Assembly (NCBI GenBank): GCA_958413895.1
Contig: CATYVQ010000014.1
Coordinates: forward strand, 1 to 64,000
Length of the DNA stretch: 64,000 bases
Reading direction: 5' to 3'
From: an uncultured Collinsella sp.
GTDB lineage: Bacteria; Actinomycetota; Coriobacteriia; Coriobacteriales; Coriobacteriaceae
A program made the translations under genes and the position numbers. This document shows, in pieces, positions 25,258 to 34,090 of the stretch (within the stretch, counting starts at the first letter, position 1; the number at the start of each line of letters is the position of its first letter). The notes under the pieces were generated by a model, which ran no database searches, had not been told where the DNA came from, and saw nothing but the letters and a program-made list of their open reading frames with translations.

Positions 25258-25297
25258 AAACCCCGGCAGTTGCGAAGAGCTGCCGGGGTTTCTGTCG
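25258..25297 (+). terminator. Isolated intrinsic terminator
   Basis: A 12-bp perfect stem (25258-25269 with 25280-25291) is followed by TCTGTCGTTT. No plus-strand gene lies before it for more than 2 kb. Confidence 0.65.
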
Positions 25298-25421
25298 TTT
25301 GAGGGGTTGAAGGGGCTGAGCTTGGGGCGGTAATCGAGGTGTTGAGTCGGTGCCCGCCGCGCACAACACGCAGCCTCGGCAACTCGCGAGCATCGACGAC
25401 GCCCCCCACCTCACCCCGCGC

Positions 25422-25434
25422 TATACTCGTCCGC
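25422..25434 (+). promoter_or_regulatory. Leaderless promoter of gluQ
   Basis: A TATACT -10 box (25422-25427) lies 7 nt before the ATG at 25435. There is no ribosome site in the gap, so the transcript should start at the A of the start codon. Confidence 0.55.
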
Positions 25435-26436
25435 ATGGATATCAACGCATGCAACATAGCAACACACGCCGTGGGCGCACCAGCAGCGGCCGCTCCCGTG
25501 CCCGTCGTGGGCCGCTTTGCCCCGTCGCCCTCGGGCCGCATGCACCTGGGCAACGTGTTCAGCTGCCTGTGCGCGTGGCTTTCAGCCCGCAGCCAAGGCG
25601 GCAGCATCGTGCTGCGCATCGAGGATCTGGACGATCGCTGCAAGCGCCCGGAACTTGCCGCTCAACTGATTGACGACCTGGCCTGGCTAGGGCTTGAGTG
25701 GGACGAAGGCCCCTACTACCAGCACGATCGCCTCGACCTGTACGAGAGCGCCTTGCACCAGCTACAAGACGTCGGCCTCACCTATCCCTGCTTTTGCACG
25801 CGCGCCGAGCTCCACGCCGCGAGCGCGCCGCATGCCAGCGACGGCACGCCCATCTACCGCGGCGCCTGCAGAGGCCTTTCTGCCGAAGAAATCGCCCGCC
25901 GCAGTGCCCTGCGCGCTCCGGCCACGCGCCTGCGCGCGCCCACCGTAGATGACCTCGCAGACGACGTGATCGAATTCGTGGACCGCACGTACGGGGCTCA
26001 ATGCGAGGCGCTCGCCACCGAGTGCGGCGACTTTTTGGTCCGCCGCAGCGACGGCGTTTTTGCCTATCAGCTAGCCGTGGTGGTCGACGACGCCGCCATG
26101 GGCGTCACCGAGGTCGTGCGCGGATGCGACCTGCTGGGGTCCACGCCGCGCCAGATCTATCTGCAGCACCTGTTGGGACTGCCCACGCCGCACTACGCAC
26201 ACATTCCGCTGCTCATGTCGCCGGACGGCCGCCGCCTTTCCAAACGAGACCGCGATCTGGACCTGGGCGAGCTCCGCGCCCGCTTTGGCACGCCCGAGGC
26301 ATTGCTAGGATGGCTCGCCGGGCAAACGGGCATCGCGCCGGACACCACGCCGCGCTCTGCCGAGCAGTTGGTCGAGCACTTTAGCTGGGATGTTATCCGT
26401 GCGCATCGGGAGAACATCACTGTAACGGTCGAGTAG
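25435..26436 (+). CDS. gluQ: Glutamyl-Q tRNA(Asp) synthetase
   Basis: A glutamyl-tRNA synthetase-like enzyme of 333 residues that lacks the anticodon-binding half and, in characterised members, attaches glutamate to queuosine of tRNA-Asp. The HIGH-type motif is in FAPSPSGRMHLGN (about residues 26-38) and the KMSKS-like motif is LSKRDRD (about 264-270). Zinc-site cysteines appear in YPCFCTRAEL and IYRGACR. The ATG at 25435 is supported by the -10 box 7 nt upstream and the family start. It is convergent with the next gene. Confidence 0.88.
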   Translation: MDINACNIATHAVGAPAAAAPVPVVGRFAPSPSGRMHLGNVFSCLCAWLSARSQGGSIVLRIEDLDDRCKRPELAAQLIDDLAWLGLEWDEGPYYQHDRLDLYESALHQLQDVGLTYPCFCTRAELHAASAPHASDGTPIYRGACRGLSAEEIARRSALRAPATRLRAPTVDDLADDVIEFVDRTYGAQCEALATECGDFLVRRSDGVFAYQLAVVVDDAAMGVTEVVRGCDLLGSTPRQIYLQHLLGLPTPHYAHIPLLMSPDGRRLSKRDRDLDLGELRARFGTPEALLGWLAGQTGIAPDTTPRSAEQLVEHFSWDVIRAHRENITVTVE

Positions 26437-26451
26437 CCAGTCTCCCCGCCT

Positions 26452-27177
26452 CTACGCAACATCCCAGGATTGGAGTTCGTCGCCCAGGCGAACGATGCAG
26501 TCGTAGAGCACGGTATGGCGCTCGGCCGGATTGGCATCCCGATGAAAATGCCCGTCGTACCAGCGCTTGTAGTCCAAGCGGTCTTCCAGCTCATCGAAAA
26601 ATGCCGTAAGCCGATCAACGGAGGGGCAATTCCAGCCGGGCGCCGGATAAAGCGTGGGCGAAAGCATGCGCGTGGAGCAGGTATGGGTAACCACATAGTC
26701 GACCTTCCAGCCCACGCTGTCGAGCTTTGCCCGTGCCTCCTCAAAGTTGCGCTCGTCCGGCAACTCCTGCGGCCACCAGCTGGAATACGGAATGCGGTAT
26801 TCCTTGTCCACGCTCGTGGCGCCGCCCATGGTAAGGATCGTTGAGCCGTCGAGTTCAAAAACCTCGCCGCGCGTCAGGCGCCGTATGGGCGAGGTATCCG
26901 ACAGGCGCTGCGTCAGCCCACCGTGCCACAACTCCATGGGTCGCTCCGCCCAGTGATCGAAACGCTCGTGGTTGCCGTCGACGAACAGCACGGTATAGGG
27001 GCGCGACTCCAGCCAGGCGATATCGGCGCACTCCTCGGCAGAAAAATCCCAGGGAAAGCCAAAGTCGCCGGCGACGATGAGATAGCCATCACTCGTCAGA
27101 CTATCCCCAAGATCCCAGTCGCGCAGCTTTTGCATGTCGAGGCCACTGTGAATATCGCCCGTCACATAGACCGTCAT
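26452..27177 (-). CDS. Metallophosphoesterase
   Basis: A 241-residue calcineurin-like phosphoesterase. Metal-binding motifs appear in order: VTGDIHSG (near 5-12), VAGDFGFPW (near 34), VDGNHERFD (near 65) and VTHTCSTRM (near 160). Substrate unknown; members of this group act on nucleotides, phosphodiesters or phosphoproteins. The ATG at 27177 begins the family; the upstream extension lacks similarity. Convergent with gluQ, ending only 15 nt from it. Confidence 0.88.
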   Translation of the reverse strand: MTVYVTGDIHSGLDMQKLRDWDLGDSLTSDGYLIVAGDFGFPWDFSAEECADIAWLESRPYTVLFVDGNHERFDHWAERPMELWHGGLTQRLSDTSPIRRLTRGEVFELDGSTILTMGGATSVDKEYRIPYSSWWPQELPDERNFEEARAKLDSVGWKVDYVVTHTCSTRMLSPTLYPAPGWNCPSVDRLTAFFDELEDRLDYKRWYDGHFHRDANPAERHTVLYDCIVRLGDELQSWDVA

Positions 27178-27262
27178 CGGATTACCACTTCCCTGCAAGT
27201 CGCTAGCCCGCATTCTGCACGATTACTAAGCTAACCGTTCCAGCCCTTCCATCCCTTAGGGC

Positions 27263-27502
27263 TTACCCCTCGTTCTTCCATCCAAACGGGTCAAGCACCC
27301 AAAAAACCAGATCGAGCACGCCGCCGGTCATCATGGCACCGGCAAGGGCCATGCAAACGTGCAGGGAACTGGCACTTCGGAGCACGTCGAATGGCCCCAG
27401 AACAGCCAGCAGCGCGACCGCTGCGCCGGCAAGGCACAGCGCGAGGCACGGCCCCGCGTCCTTGACGCTCTTCTTTGCGAGATGCTTGGTGTTGTCACTC
27501 AT
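27263..27502 (-). CDS. Small two-helix membrane protein
   Basis: A 79-residue protein with two hydrophobic segments (about 17-37 and 45-68) after a lysine-rich start MSDNTKHLAKKSVKD. No family recognised. The ATG at 27502 has AAGGAG about 10 nt upstream; the longer frame to 27643 has no support. It lies 85 nt before the phosphoesterase gene in the same direction. Confidence 0.6.
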   Translation of the reverse strand: MSDNTKHLAKKSVKDAGPCLALCLAGAAVALLAVLGPFDVLRSASSLHVCMALAGAMMTGGVLDLVFWVLDPFGWKNEG

Positions 27503-27612
27503 CAATATCGAACTCCTTAGAGGGTCGTTGCTTTGATTCACGCCGCCGTGGCAGAGCCGGACGGCAGGGTAAGTGTCACATGTCGTGCGGACACAGCTGA
27601 AAGCCCTCGCGC

Positions 27613-27654
27613 AAAAAACAGCGCGCCGCAGGATTCGTATCACCTGCGGCGCGC
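27613..27654 (-). terminator. Terminator of the DUF4143 ATPase gene
   Basis: A 12-bp perfect stem (27621-27632 with 27643-27654) is followed on the minus strand by a run of six T residues. It is about 130 nt past the ATPase stop codon. Confidence 0.8.
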
Positions 27655-27787
27655 CGAAAATGATCCGCTTTCCTCCATCCCCAACGGATCAGCTGAGTTG
27701 GTGCCGCCCGACGGAAAGGAAGAAGCCGGCGGTATCACGAGCTGTGGCAATGTCGCTAGGCATAGAAAAAGACGCGCTCCAAACGCC

Positions 27788-29083
27788 CTAAGCCCCAAGC
27801 CTACCCATTAAGAAATCGACTGCAGAAACGATTTTGATGCCGTCGATGTCGGTCGGATGGCTCCCCTGACGAACGACGATGATCTTCTCGTAACCGCCCG
27901 TAATCTTCTCGAGCGACCTGAGCTCAAATGGACGCAGCTCGCGCTTACGCGTCGCCTCCTCGTCAATCGACTCTGTGACCTGAATAAACTTACGATCCGA
28001 GCCGTCGCCTATCGCAACAAAGTCGATTTCGGCATCTCGAAGATGACCCGTGAAGACCTGGTATCCGTCATAGATAAGGCGATTGTAAACAGCATTTTCG
28101 AGAACACGCCCGCTGTCGCTGCCGCGATACCCATCCAAGAAAGCTCGAAGCCCCAGATCCTCAATGTAGAACTTGCCACCGGTCTTCAAAATGTCCCGAC
28201 CCTTAATATCAAATCGGCGCGCGTGCGAGAAGATATAGGTCTCCTCAAGGGCAGACACACAAGTGTCCACGACGCCGTGCGAGGATTTCGCCCCGTTCTC
28301 TGCCAGCGTTCCAACGATCTTATTAATTGATGTCGGGTTTGAAATGTTATCAGCCAAGTAGGAAGTGACGCGGTCGAGCACACTCCTGCTCGTCACCGAC
28401 CGTCTACCCCGACGCGCCTCGCGAGCCAAAATGTCGCGCCCGACGATTGTTTGGTACGTGCTCCAGATATAGTCCTTCATTTCCTGCTCCGGTAGCTTTG
28501 AAGCAGCGAGAAACGGCAGGCCTCCAAACGTAAGATAACGGTCGAGAAGATCGTCGAGCGCAACGATGTCCTCCCGACCAAAAACAGCGAGCCTATTCGT
28601 GACGTCAGTCGGACCAAGAAAGTCGACATATTCCGAAAAAGTGAGCGGATGCATCCGAATCTCGACATACCTGCCCGAGATTAAGGTCGCAATCTCTGAC
28701 GAGAGGAGAAAAGCATTCGAACCCGTAACATATATATCGCAGTCCCGGTCGACACGAAGTGCGTTAATCGCCTTCTCCCATCCGGCAACCTCCTGGAGCT
28801 CGTCGAAGAAGAGATAGCACCTCTTACCAGCAGGCATTAGGCCGTCGACGTGGCGGTAAAGCTCTCGCCAATCACGCACACCCTCCAGCTCAAACGACTC
28901 CATCTTAAAGGTCAAAAGACATTCGGATGGAACGCCGTTATCCTCAAGATGTTTGCGCATCATGTCCAGAAGCGTCGATTTGCCACAACGGCGCATACCC
29001 GTTACGACCTTGATGACATCCGCATCACGAAAGGCAATCAATTTCTCGAGATATCGATTTCTAGGGACCATCCGTTTATCCAT
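27788..29083 (-). CDS. AAA-family ATPase with DUF4143 domain
   Basis: A 431-residue ATP-binding protein. Walker A GMRRCGKSTLLD is at about residues 29-40 and Walker B CYLFFDELQEV at about 88-98. The C-terminal half, after residue 210, is the DUF4143 domain with a nuclease-like sheet (IDFVAIGDGSDRKFIQV). Such proteins are widespread in gut bacteria, are often multicopy and have no settled function. The ATG at 29083 is the family start. Its upstream region holds a 40-nt tandem duplication. It marks the left edge of the accessory island. Confidence 0.88.
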   Translation of the reverse strand: MDKRMVPRNRYLEKLIAFRDADVIKVVTGMRRCGKSTLLDMMRKHLEDNGVPSECLLTFKMESFELEGVRDWRELYRHVDGLMPAGKRCYLFFDELQEVAGWEKAINALRVDRDCDIYVTGSNAFLLSSEIATLISGRYVEIRMHPLTFSEYVDFLGPTDVTNRLAVFGREDIVALDDLLDRYLTFGGLPFLAASKLPEQEMKDYIWSTYQTIVGRDILAREARRGRRSVTSRSVLDRVTSYLADNISNPTSINKIVGTLAENGAKSSHGVVDTCVSALEETYIFSHARRFDIKGRDILKTGGKFYIEDLGLRAFLDGYRGSDSGRVLENAVYNRLIYDGYQVFTGHLRDAEIDFVAIGDGSDRKFIQVTESIDEEATRKRELRPFELRSLEKITGGYEKIIVVRQGSHPTDIDGIKIVSAVDFLMGRLGA

Positions 29084-29497
29084 CGCCCGCCCCAATCTGC
29101 AAGTTTTTCTCACAGCATGACAAGAACTTGCGAGTTTTGCAAGTTTTTCTCACGTAGCGACAAGAACCTGCAGAATTACATCAGAGCCATTATAAGTCGG
29201 GCTCAGTCAAAGCAGCGTCAAGGCGCAGAACAATGGTATGAGGCGAATCGTTCAAGAGCGCGTTGAACAATTTCATTCCCGCATTTTTGGAATGCCCATA
29301 AGATGCCCGTTTGACAGGAAGCAATCTGGGCCATCTTTGAGCAGAAACTCAAATGCTGGCGCGCCGCCTGCACTTATCGAGTTTCCCGCAAATGCTATAA
29401 ATAGAAAGTTTATTTACATAGCGAGACACTCCTGGACGTTTGACTTTCATCCTGGTAGCCTGGATATCTAGAAGTTTCTGTTTGGAGAGGGTTAGCA
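29084..29497. other. Divergent gap between ATPase and methyltransferase
   Basis: This 414-nt gap holds the tandem 40-nt repeat (29098-29172) and the promoter region of the methyltransferase. Composition turns AT-richer from about 29300 onward. No gene is seen. Confidence 0.6.
29098..29172. repeat. Two tandem 40-nt repeats upstream of the ATPase
   Basis: TGCAAGTTTTTCTCAC and CAAGAACYTGC recur with a period of 40 nt (29098-29137 and 29138-29172). The repeat begins 15 nt upstream of the start codon and probably overlaps the promoter and binding sites of a regulator. Confidence 0.7.
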
Positions 29498-31039
29498 GTG
29501 ATTCCCGTTATTGACTTATTCGCGGGCCCGGGAGGCCTTGGGGAAGGCTTCTCGTCACTTCGAGACGCTGAGAACAAGCCCGTGTTCCAAACAATCATGT
29601 CCATTGAACGTGACAAGCAGGCTCATCAGACCCTGAGGCTTCGTTCATATCTGCGCAAAATTGCAGAACCGGACGGAACATTGCCGAGAGTTTATCTCAG
29701 ATACATGAAAAAGCATGACAATGAGACCTTCGACCAACTTATCCGCTACCGCCCAAAAGAATGGCAGGCTGCTTGCGAAGAAGCTTTATGCGACGAGCTC
29801 GTCGATGGAGACGACCGCTTGGTCAAACTCGGCGCCGAACGCGTGACAAGATGGTTTGAAGACCGTGATAGGGGTCCGCTGGTCCTTATTGGCGGACCTC
29901 CGTGCCAAGCATATTCGTTGGTGGGCAGATCGCGGCGCAAGCATGACATTACATTCGAAGAGGACCCGAAGCACACCCTCTACCGTTGCTACCTCTCGTT
30001 TATCAACGAGCTAAAGCCGGATGTCTTCGTTATGGAAAACGTCAAAGGACTTCTTTCTGCAAAGCACGAGGGCCATGGCGTTTTTAACCGCATATGCAAA
30101 GATATGGAAGAGGCGGGATACACCATCCATTCCCTCGTCACTGATGACCCCCATAATCCAAAAGATTACGTTGTCAAAGCCGAACAGTATGGAATCCCCC
30201 AGATGCGCCACAGGGTCATTCTCCTTGGTATTAAAAATGACACCGGAATCGAACCGAGCACGCTAACCAAAAAGCATGTTTGCACTCTTGGGTCAGCCCT
30301 TCGTGGGCTGCCTAAACTGCGAAGCGGATTCTCTGAACGCAACGAAAACTGGCGCGATATGAACTGGGCAGAGTACATAAACTCAGCGGCAAAAGAGCTG
30401 AAAGACAATGACGAATGTAACGATCTTACAGACATCCTTGATAGGGTAATTTCACGCTACGCGCCAAAGTTAACCGCAAAGCACAAAGTTGATCCCGTCC
30501 ACAATCGATATGAAGAATGGTATAGAGGAAGGCTCGGAAATAGCAAGGTCCTCACAAATCATGAGTCTCGATCTCACTTGGCGAGCGATCTTGACCGTTA
30601 TCTCTTTTGTGCGGCATATGCAGAAAAATACGGTACGCCCGCACGCCTTGAAGAATTCCCCGAGTCATTGCTTCCCAATCATAAGAACGTCCAGGCAGCA
30701 AAAACGACTGGTAACTATAAATTCAACGACCGTTTTCGTGTGCAAGTATGGGGAAGACCCTCTACGACCATCACCTCGCATATCGCCAAGGACGGACACT
30801 ATTACATCCATCCGGATCCGTCGCAATGCAGGAGCCTTACCGTGAGAGAGGCCGCAAGACTTCAAACCTTCCCAGATGACTATCTGTTCGAAGGCAACAG
30901 AACGTCTCAGTACACTCAGGTGGGTAACGCGGTGCCGCCGCTACTTGCCCAGCAGATAGCGGCGGTAGTCGCAAAGGCACTTGGAAAAGAAGCCCACGGG
31001 TTTTACGAGAATCTTACAGACGATACTGACCGCTCTTAA
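29498..31039 (+). CDS. DNA (cytosine-5) methyltransferase
   Basis: A 513-residue C5-methyltransferase, probably the protecting enzyme of a restriction system. Motif I DLFAGPGGLGEGF (6-18), motif IV GGPPCQAYS with catalytic C136, motif VI MENVKG (179-184), motif VIII QMRHR (235-239) and motif X QVGNAVPPL (about 474-482) are all present. The target-recognition region lies between about 260 and 420. The start is a GTG with GGAGAGG upstream. It is convergent with the nuclease operon; its 3' end overlaps the AIPR gene by 26 nt. Target sequence unknown. No Vsr gene is adjacent. Confidence 0.95.
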   Translation: MIPVIDLFAGPGGLGEGFSSLRDAENKPVFQTIMSIERDKQAHQTLRLRSYLRKIAEPDGTLPRVYLRYMKKHDNETFDQLIRYRPKEWQAACEEALCDELVDGDDRLVKLGAERVTRWFEDRDRGPLVLIGGPPCQAYSLVGRSRRKHDITFEEDPKHTLYRCYLSFINELKPDVFVMENVKGLLSAKHEGHGVFNRICKDMEEAGYTIHSLVTDDPHNPKDYVVKAEQYGIPQMRHRVILLGIKNDTGIEPSTLTKKHVCTLGSALRGLPKLRSGFSERNENWRDMNWAEYINSAAKELKDNDECNDLTDILDRVISRYAPKLTAKHKVDPVHNRYEEWYRGRLGNSKVLTNHESRSHLASDLDRYLFCAAYAEKYGTPARLEEFPESLLPNHKNVQAAKTTGNYKFNDRFRVQVWGRPSTTITSHIAKDGHYYIHPDPSQCRSLTVREAARLQTFPDDYLFEGNRTSQYTQVGNAVPPLLAQQIAAVVAKALGKEAHGFYENLTDDTDRS

Positions 31040-33098
31040 CACGGTAAGGGCAGCCGACTCTGTGCAGCCGCTTCATCATGTTAATAAGTACAACGGACTG
31101 GCTCTCGGAGGGCACTTTGTTTGGCAAGGCACATGCATACTGCAAAATACCCCGTTCCTTCTCAGTTCCCTCGCCCTCTGCAAGGCACCAGTTAAGAACA
31201 TTTTGCCAAAATCCGCTTCCCATCTCGCAAACCGCCGTCTGAGCTTCAATCCCATTCAGCGTTTTCTGGTTACGGGAGCCCTCTCGCTGAATGTCTTTCT
31301 CCTCATCGAGGTCAATAAGCTCGCCAAGCCACTCTTTGTCCCAATCAACCTTTTTTAACTTGATAGCCTCCCAGCATTTCTGTTGTTTTGCCCATTCAGA
31401 AATGTTTCGATAGCCCGTCGCGGGATGCATCAATACATCATGCGCAGCGTCAGATGCTTGCCCAAGCGCCCTCTCAAACGCTGGCGACAACGATTGTTGA
31501 TTCCAAATGCCGAGAAAGTTAACGGCTTTTCCTAAAGCGGAAACTGCATTTGAAAGCACTCCCACCGCAAGGACTACATGCTGCGAGCGATAGCTGCCGG
31601 TTTCCCACCAATCACGCGACTGCACAATCTTGCCTGTTCGATCGAATATGATTTTCTTGGCAATCAAATATTTGAAATAAGTCTCATTGAACTGACTCTC
31701 ATCCTTATCCCAGGAGTCTTTAATTAGCCGAGCAAATTCAGAGAAGTTCTTCTGGGCACCGCGATTGACCAAGTAGGCCTTATTCGTCCAGACCATGAGA
31801 TATTTTGCCAAATCCGTTTTCGTAAAAGTCTGCGTTTTAGGAAACTCAGCAACAAATTTACGCTTCTGCGCAGGCGTAAGATAAGCTTGCTTATCTCGAT
31901 ATGAGCCTCTTGCCCGCTCGCAGAACCATTTGGTTTGCGTGAAGCTATCTGCCCGCATGGGAGCAAGTATCCTTTGCGAGAACTCTTCGATCCTCACGTG
32001 ATAAGGGTGGTTTGCAAAGAAGTCGGCTGAAGAAACCTTATTCTGGCTGTTTGCATATTCAGAGATCCTAGGCACCAGTTCGAGAGCCTCTTCCGGGCTG
32101 ACGACACTAAGCTTCATTTGGACAAACACGCGATCCAAACTTTTACCAGCCTTATATGCGGCATAAACCGATGCGGTTGTCTGGCCACCGTTAACTATCT
32201 GCAGGTTTTCTAGACGGTCAATTAAAAGCCCATCTTCCCCGCTCTCCGTTGTAACGCTCTCTGCGGTCGCCGTGATACCGTTATTGAACGAGAAGAAAAG
32301 CTCAGGCTCATTCTCGAGAGTACGCTTTATACCCTTGTTGACATTGCTTCTCGCCTGAAGAAATACACGGACGTTTTGCTCAAGAAGTCGCGCTCCCCAA
32401 CGATCGTAGATGCGCGCCAAATCGACACCCGGTATCGCAGCAAGGTAAACCTTGTTCTTGTCTTTCGGAGAGCTTGCGAGAAGGGCCCGAATCGGACCCG
32501 TCGGCAATTCGTTAAAGTCAATGAGCAGTCTCTCCCGCTCACGACCCGATTCAATAAGATTACCTATCCGTTCAAGATCCCAGACGTTGTAAACAACCTC
32601 TTTGCCAAGGACACTCCCCGTCTCTTTACCCGAAACCCTTTGGCTAAGTTTTTTGTTTGAAAGAAGATACAGATTAACTCGCTCGATTTCGTTCCAGCGA
32701 GCGTGAATTAAATCGGCGAGCCCAAACCCCGGATCCGTCGGCTCAAGAGATTCCCTAAATTGAGAATCCAATGCTTTGGTTACGAATTTCTCAAGCCGCC
32801 GAAAATCTGCCTCCATTTCAGAATTCGTTAATGTCAGCAAGCCAGTATCTTGGTTGAAGTCGAGGACAATGAGGCCAAGGACTTTTCTGCTTGACTCAAA
32901 AGGATCGCCACAGTAGCCATCAACCCTTATTCCAGTTCTCTGACAGAAGGCGGGGATGGCCTCATCGAATTCTCCCACATCGCAAAGATAATCAGTGATG
33001 AGGTCAAAGAACGCATCGTTCTTATAGACTCCCTCCGAGTCCGCCTTATTCTTGACCTCTTGAAACAGTTCCTCCTGAAACGAAGTGGAATCTGTCAT
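31014..33098 (-). CDS. AIPR-family protein
   Basis: A 694-residue protein of the AIPR (abortive infection phage resistance) family. The family core is readable at about 225-380: ARIYDRWGARLLEQNVR, FFSFNNGITATAE, then IVNGGQTTASVYAAYK. AIPR proteins occur in phage-resistance loci; their biochemical role is not settled. GAGGTGAA precedes the ATG. It is the last gene of the operon, 5 nt after the nuclease gene. The low-GC codon use differs from the window flanks, suggesting transfer. Confidence 0.88.
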   Translation of the reverse strand: MTDSTSFQEELFQEVKNKADSEGVYKNDAFFDLITDYLCDVGEFDEAIPAFCQRTGIRVDGYCGDPFESSRKVLGLIVLDFNQDTGLLTLTNSEMEADFRRLEKFVTKALDSQFRESLEPTDPGFGLADLIHARWNEIERVNLYLLSNKKLSQRVSGKETGSVLGKEVVYNVWDLERIGNLIESGRERERLLIDFNELPTGPIRALLASSPKDKNKVYLAAIPGVDLARIYDRWGARLLEQNVRVFLQARSNVNKGIKRTLENEPELFFSFNNGITATAESVTTESGEDGLLIDRLENLQIVNGGQTTASVYAAYKAGKSLDRVFVQMKLSVVSPEEALELVPRISEYANSQNKVSSADFFANHPYHVRIEEFSQRILAPMRADSFTQTKWFCERARGSYRDKQAYLTPAQKRKFVAEFPKTQTFTKTDLAKYLMVWTNKAYLVNRGAQKNFSEFARLIKDSWDKDESQFNETYFKYLIAKKIIFDRTGKIVQSRDWWETGSYRSQHVVLAVGVLSNAVSALGKAVNFLGIWNQQSLSPAFERALGQASDAAHDVLMHPATGYRNISEWAKQQKCWEAIKLKKVDWDKEWLGELIDLDEEKDIQREGSRNQKTLNGIEAQTAVCEMGSGFWQNVLNWCLAEGEGTEKERGILQYACALPNKVPSESQSVVLINMMKRLHRVGCPYRVKSGQYRL

Positions 33099-33103
33099 CT
33101 AAT

Positions 33104-34090
33104 TCACCTCAATGCTTGGGTAATTGCGCTCTGATCAACTTCGTAATCAGAGCAGTAACCAAGGTCGATTTTATATGTAACAGCCTTAACTCCAGGCGGA
33201 CACGAACTGGAAACGATTCGCGGAAATCCATCCTTAACTTCATATGCTTCAGTTACGCCCTCGCTCCACAAGGTGTGGGAATAATCGTCTTCCGGAAAAT
33301 ATCCGGCATCCGATAGCTTCTCCTGAAAGTGCGCCAAATCCAATGGGCTGTCGAAGAGCATTTGAACATCGTTGACGACATCGGTAAGGCTGAATGCCGC
33401 TTTATCTTCATCCGTAGCGCTGTTCAACTCAACGACATATAAGAAGAGCCTTTCACTTTCGTTGGTGTTCAATTGCTCTTCTGACGATATCCCAATTTCC
33501 GAATTCGACGACCCTCGTTTGCTTTTCACCTCGACGAAAATCTGCCCGTAACCGAAATCGCGCTTAGAGCGTTCTGGCCCTGTCCAGCCACTCAAGGCAT
33601 TCGACGACTCGTAAATGGCAGCGGAAACCCGTTTAAGAAAAAGCAGCTCGCCGATAAGCCCTTTTTGTTGCTCGGCTGTGAGGGGACCACGCCCGGGCCT
33701 GAGAAACGAAGCCCATTTCTCGAGCCTCATGAAGGTCATCTTCCTCATCGCAACGGTGGGGGCTTTCTGCACCGAGTCGGCAATATCAAGACATAATCGG
33801 AGAAATTGGGCTTTCATTTCCTGGTCTTGAAGCTCAAGTAGTATGGAGCGCTCCGATTCAATGTCGCGAATAGAAATGTTCTTAAACTTGGGAGGCTCCG
33901 GTGCCCCCGTCTCGCTGCTGTCATATTCGACAAGAAAAGCAGGATTATTAGAGCGCCCTTTTGCCCAATAAATCCTTTTTGCATCGGGATTGACATCGGG
34001 TGCGACCATTCTCGTGTTGTAGTCGCCCCTTCCATGCGATCTAGGCAGCTCTTCCCACGGATTATCGCTAGTCGTCTTCATAATCATCAT
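33104..34090 (-). CDS. PD-(D/E)XK nuclease-like protein
   Basis: A 328-residue protein with a restriction-endonuclease-like core. E148 in KGLIGELLFL, D178 in the segment after SGWTGPERSKR, and E187-x-K189 in IFVEVKSKRG followed by Q206 give the order of a PD-(D/E)XK active site. It resembles the DUF4420-type proteins that accompany Z1 and AIPR genes. It is the best candidate for the DNA-cutting subunit. It overlaps the upstream gene by 23 nt, so translation is coupled; starts at 34087 or 34081 are also possible. Confidence 0.82.
   Translation of the reverse strand: MMIMKTTSDNPWEELPRSHGRGDYNTRMVAPDVNPDAKRIYWAKGRSNNPAFLVEYDSSETGAPEPPKFKNISIRDIESERSILLELQDQEMKAQFLRLCLDIADSVQKAPTVAMRKMTFMRLEKWASFLRPGRGPLTAEQQKGLIGELLFLKRVSAAIYESSNALSGWTGPERSKRDFGYGQIFVEVKSKRGSSNSEIGISSEEQLNTNESERLFLYVVELNSATDEDKAAFSLTDVVNDVQMLFDSPLDLAHFQEKLSDAGYFPEDDYSHTLWSEGVTEAYEVKDGFPRIVSSSCPPGVKAVTYKIDLGYCSDYEVDQSAITQALR

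Larger units (their letters stand above)
24921..25434. other. Long gene-free gap with an isolated plus-strand terminator
   Basis: This 514-nt gap holds a REP-like element (25035-25072), a strong hairpin at 25258-25291 and the gluQ promoter. No coding frame here looks real. The isolated terminator with no plus-strand gene before it leaves room for a small RNA in about 25090-25295. Confidence 0.5.

Noticed and set aside
27503..27643. N-terminal extension of the small membrane protein
   Set aside because: The extension is cysteine- and arginine-rich, has no ribosome site and overlaps the terminator of the ATPase gene, so the ATG at 27502 is better.
29098..29172. CRISPR-like repeat
   Set aside because: There are only two units, in tandem without spacers, and no cas genes.
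31040..31060. A Vsr repair endonuclease after the methyltransferase
   Set aside because: No such gene is present; the AIPR gene occupies this strand region on the minus strand.
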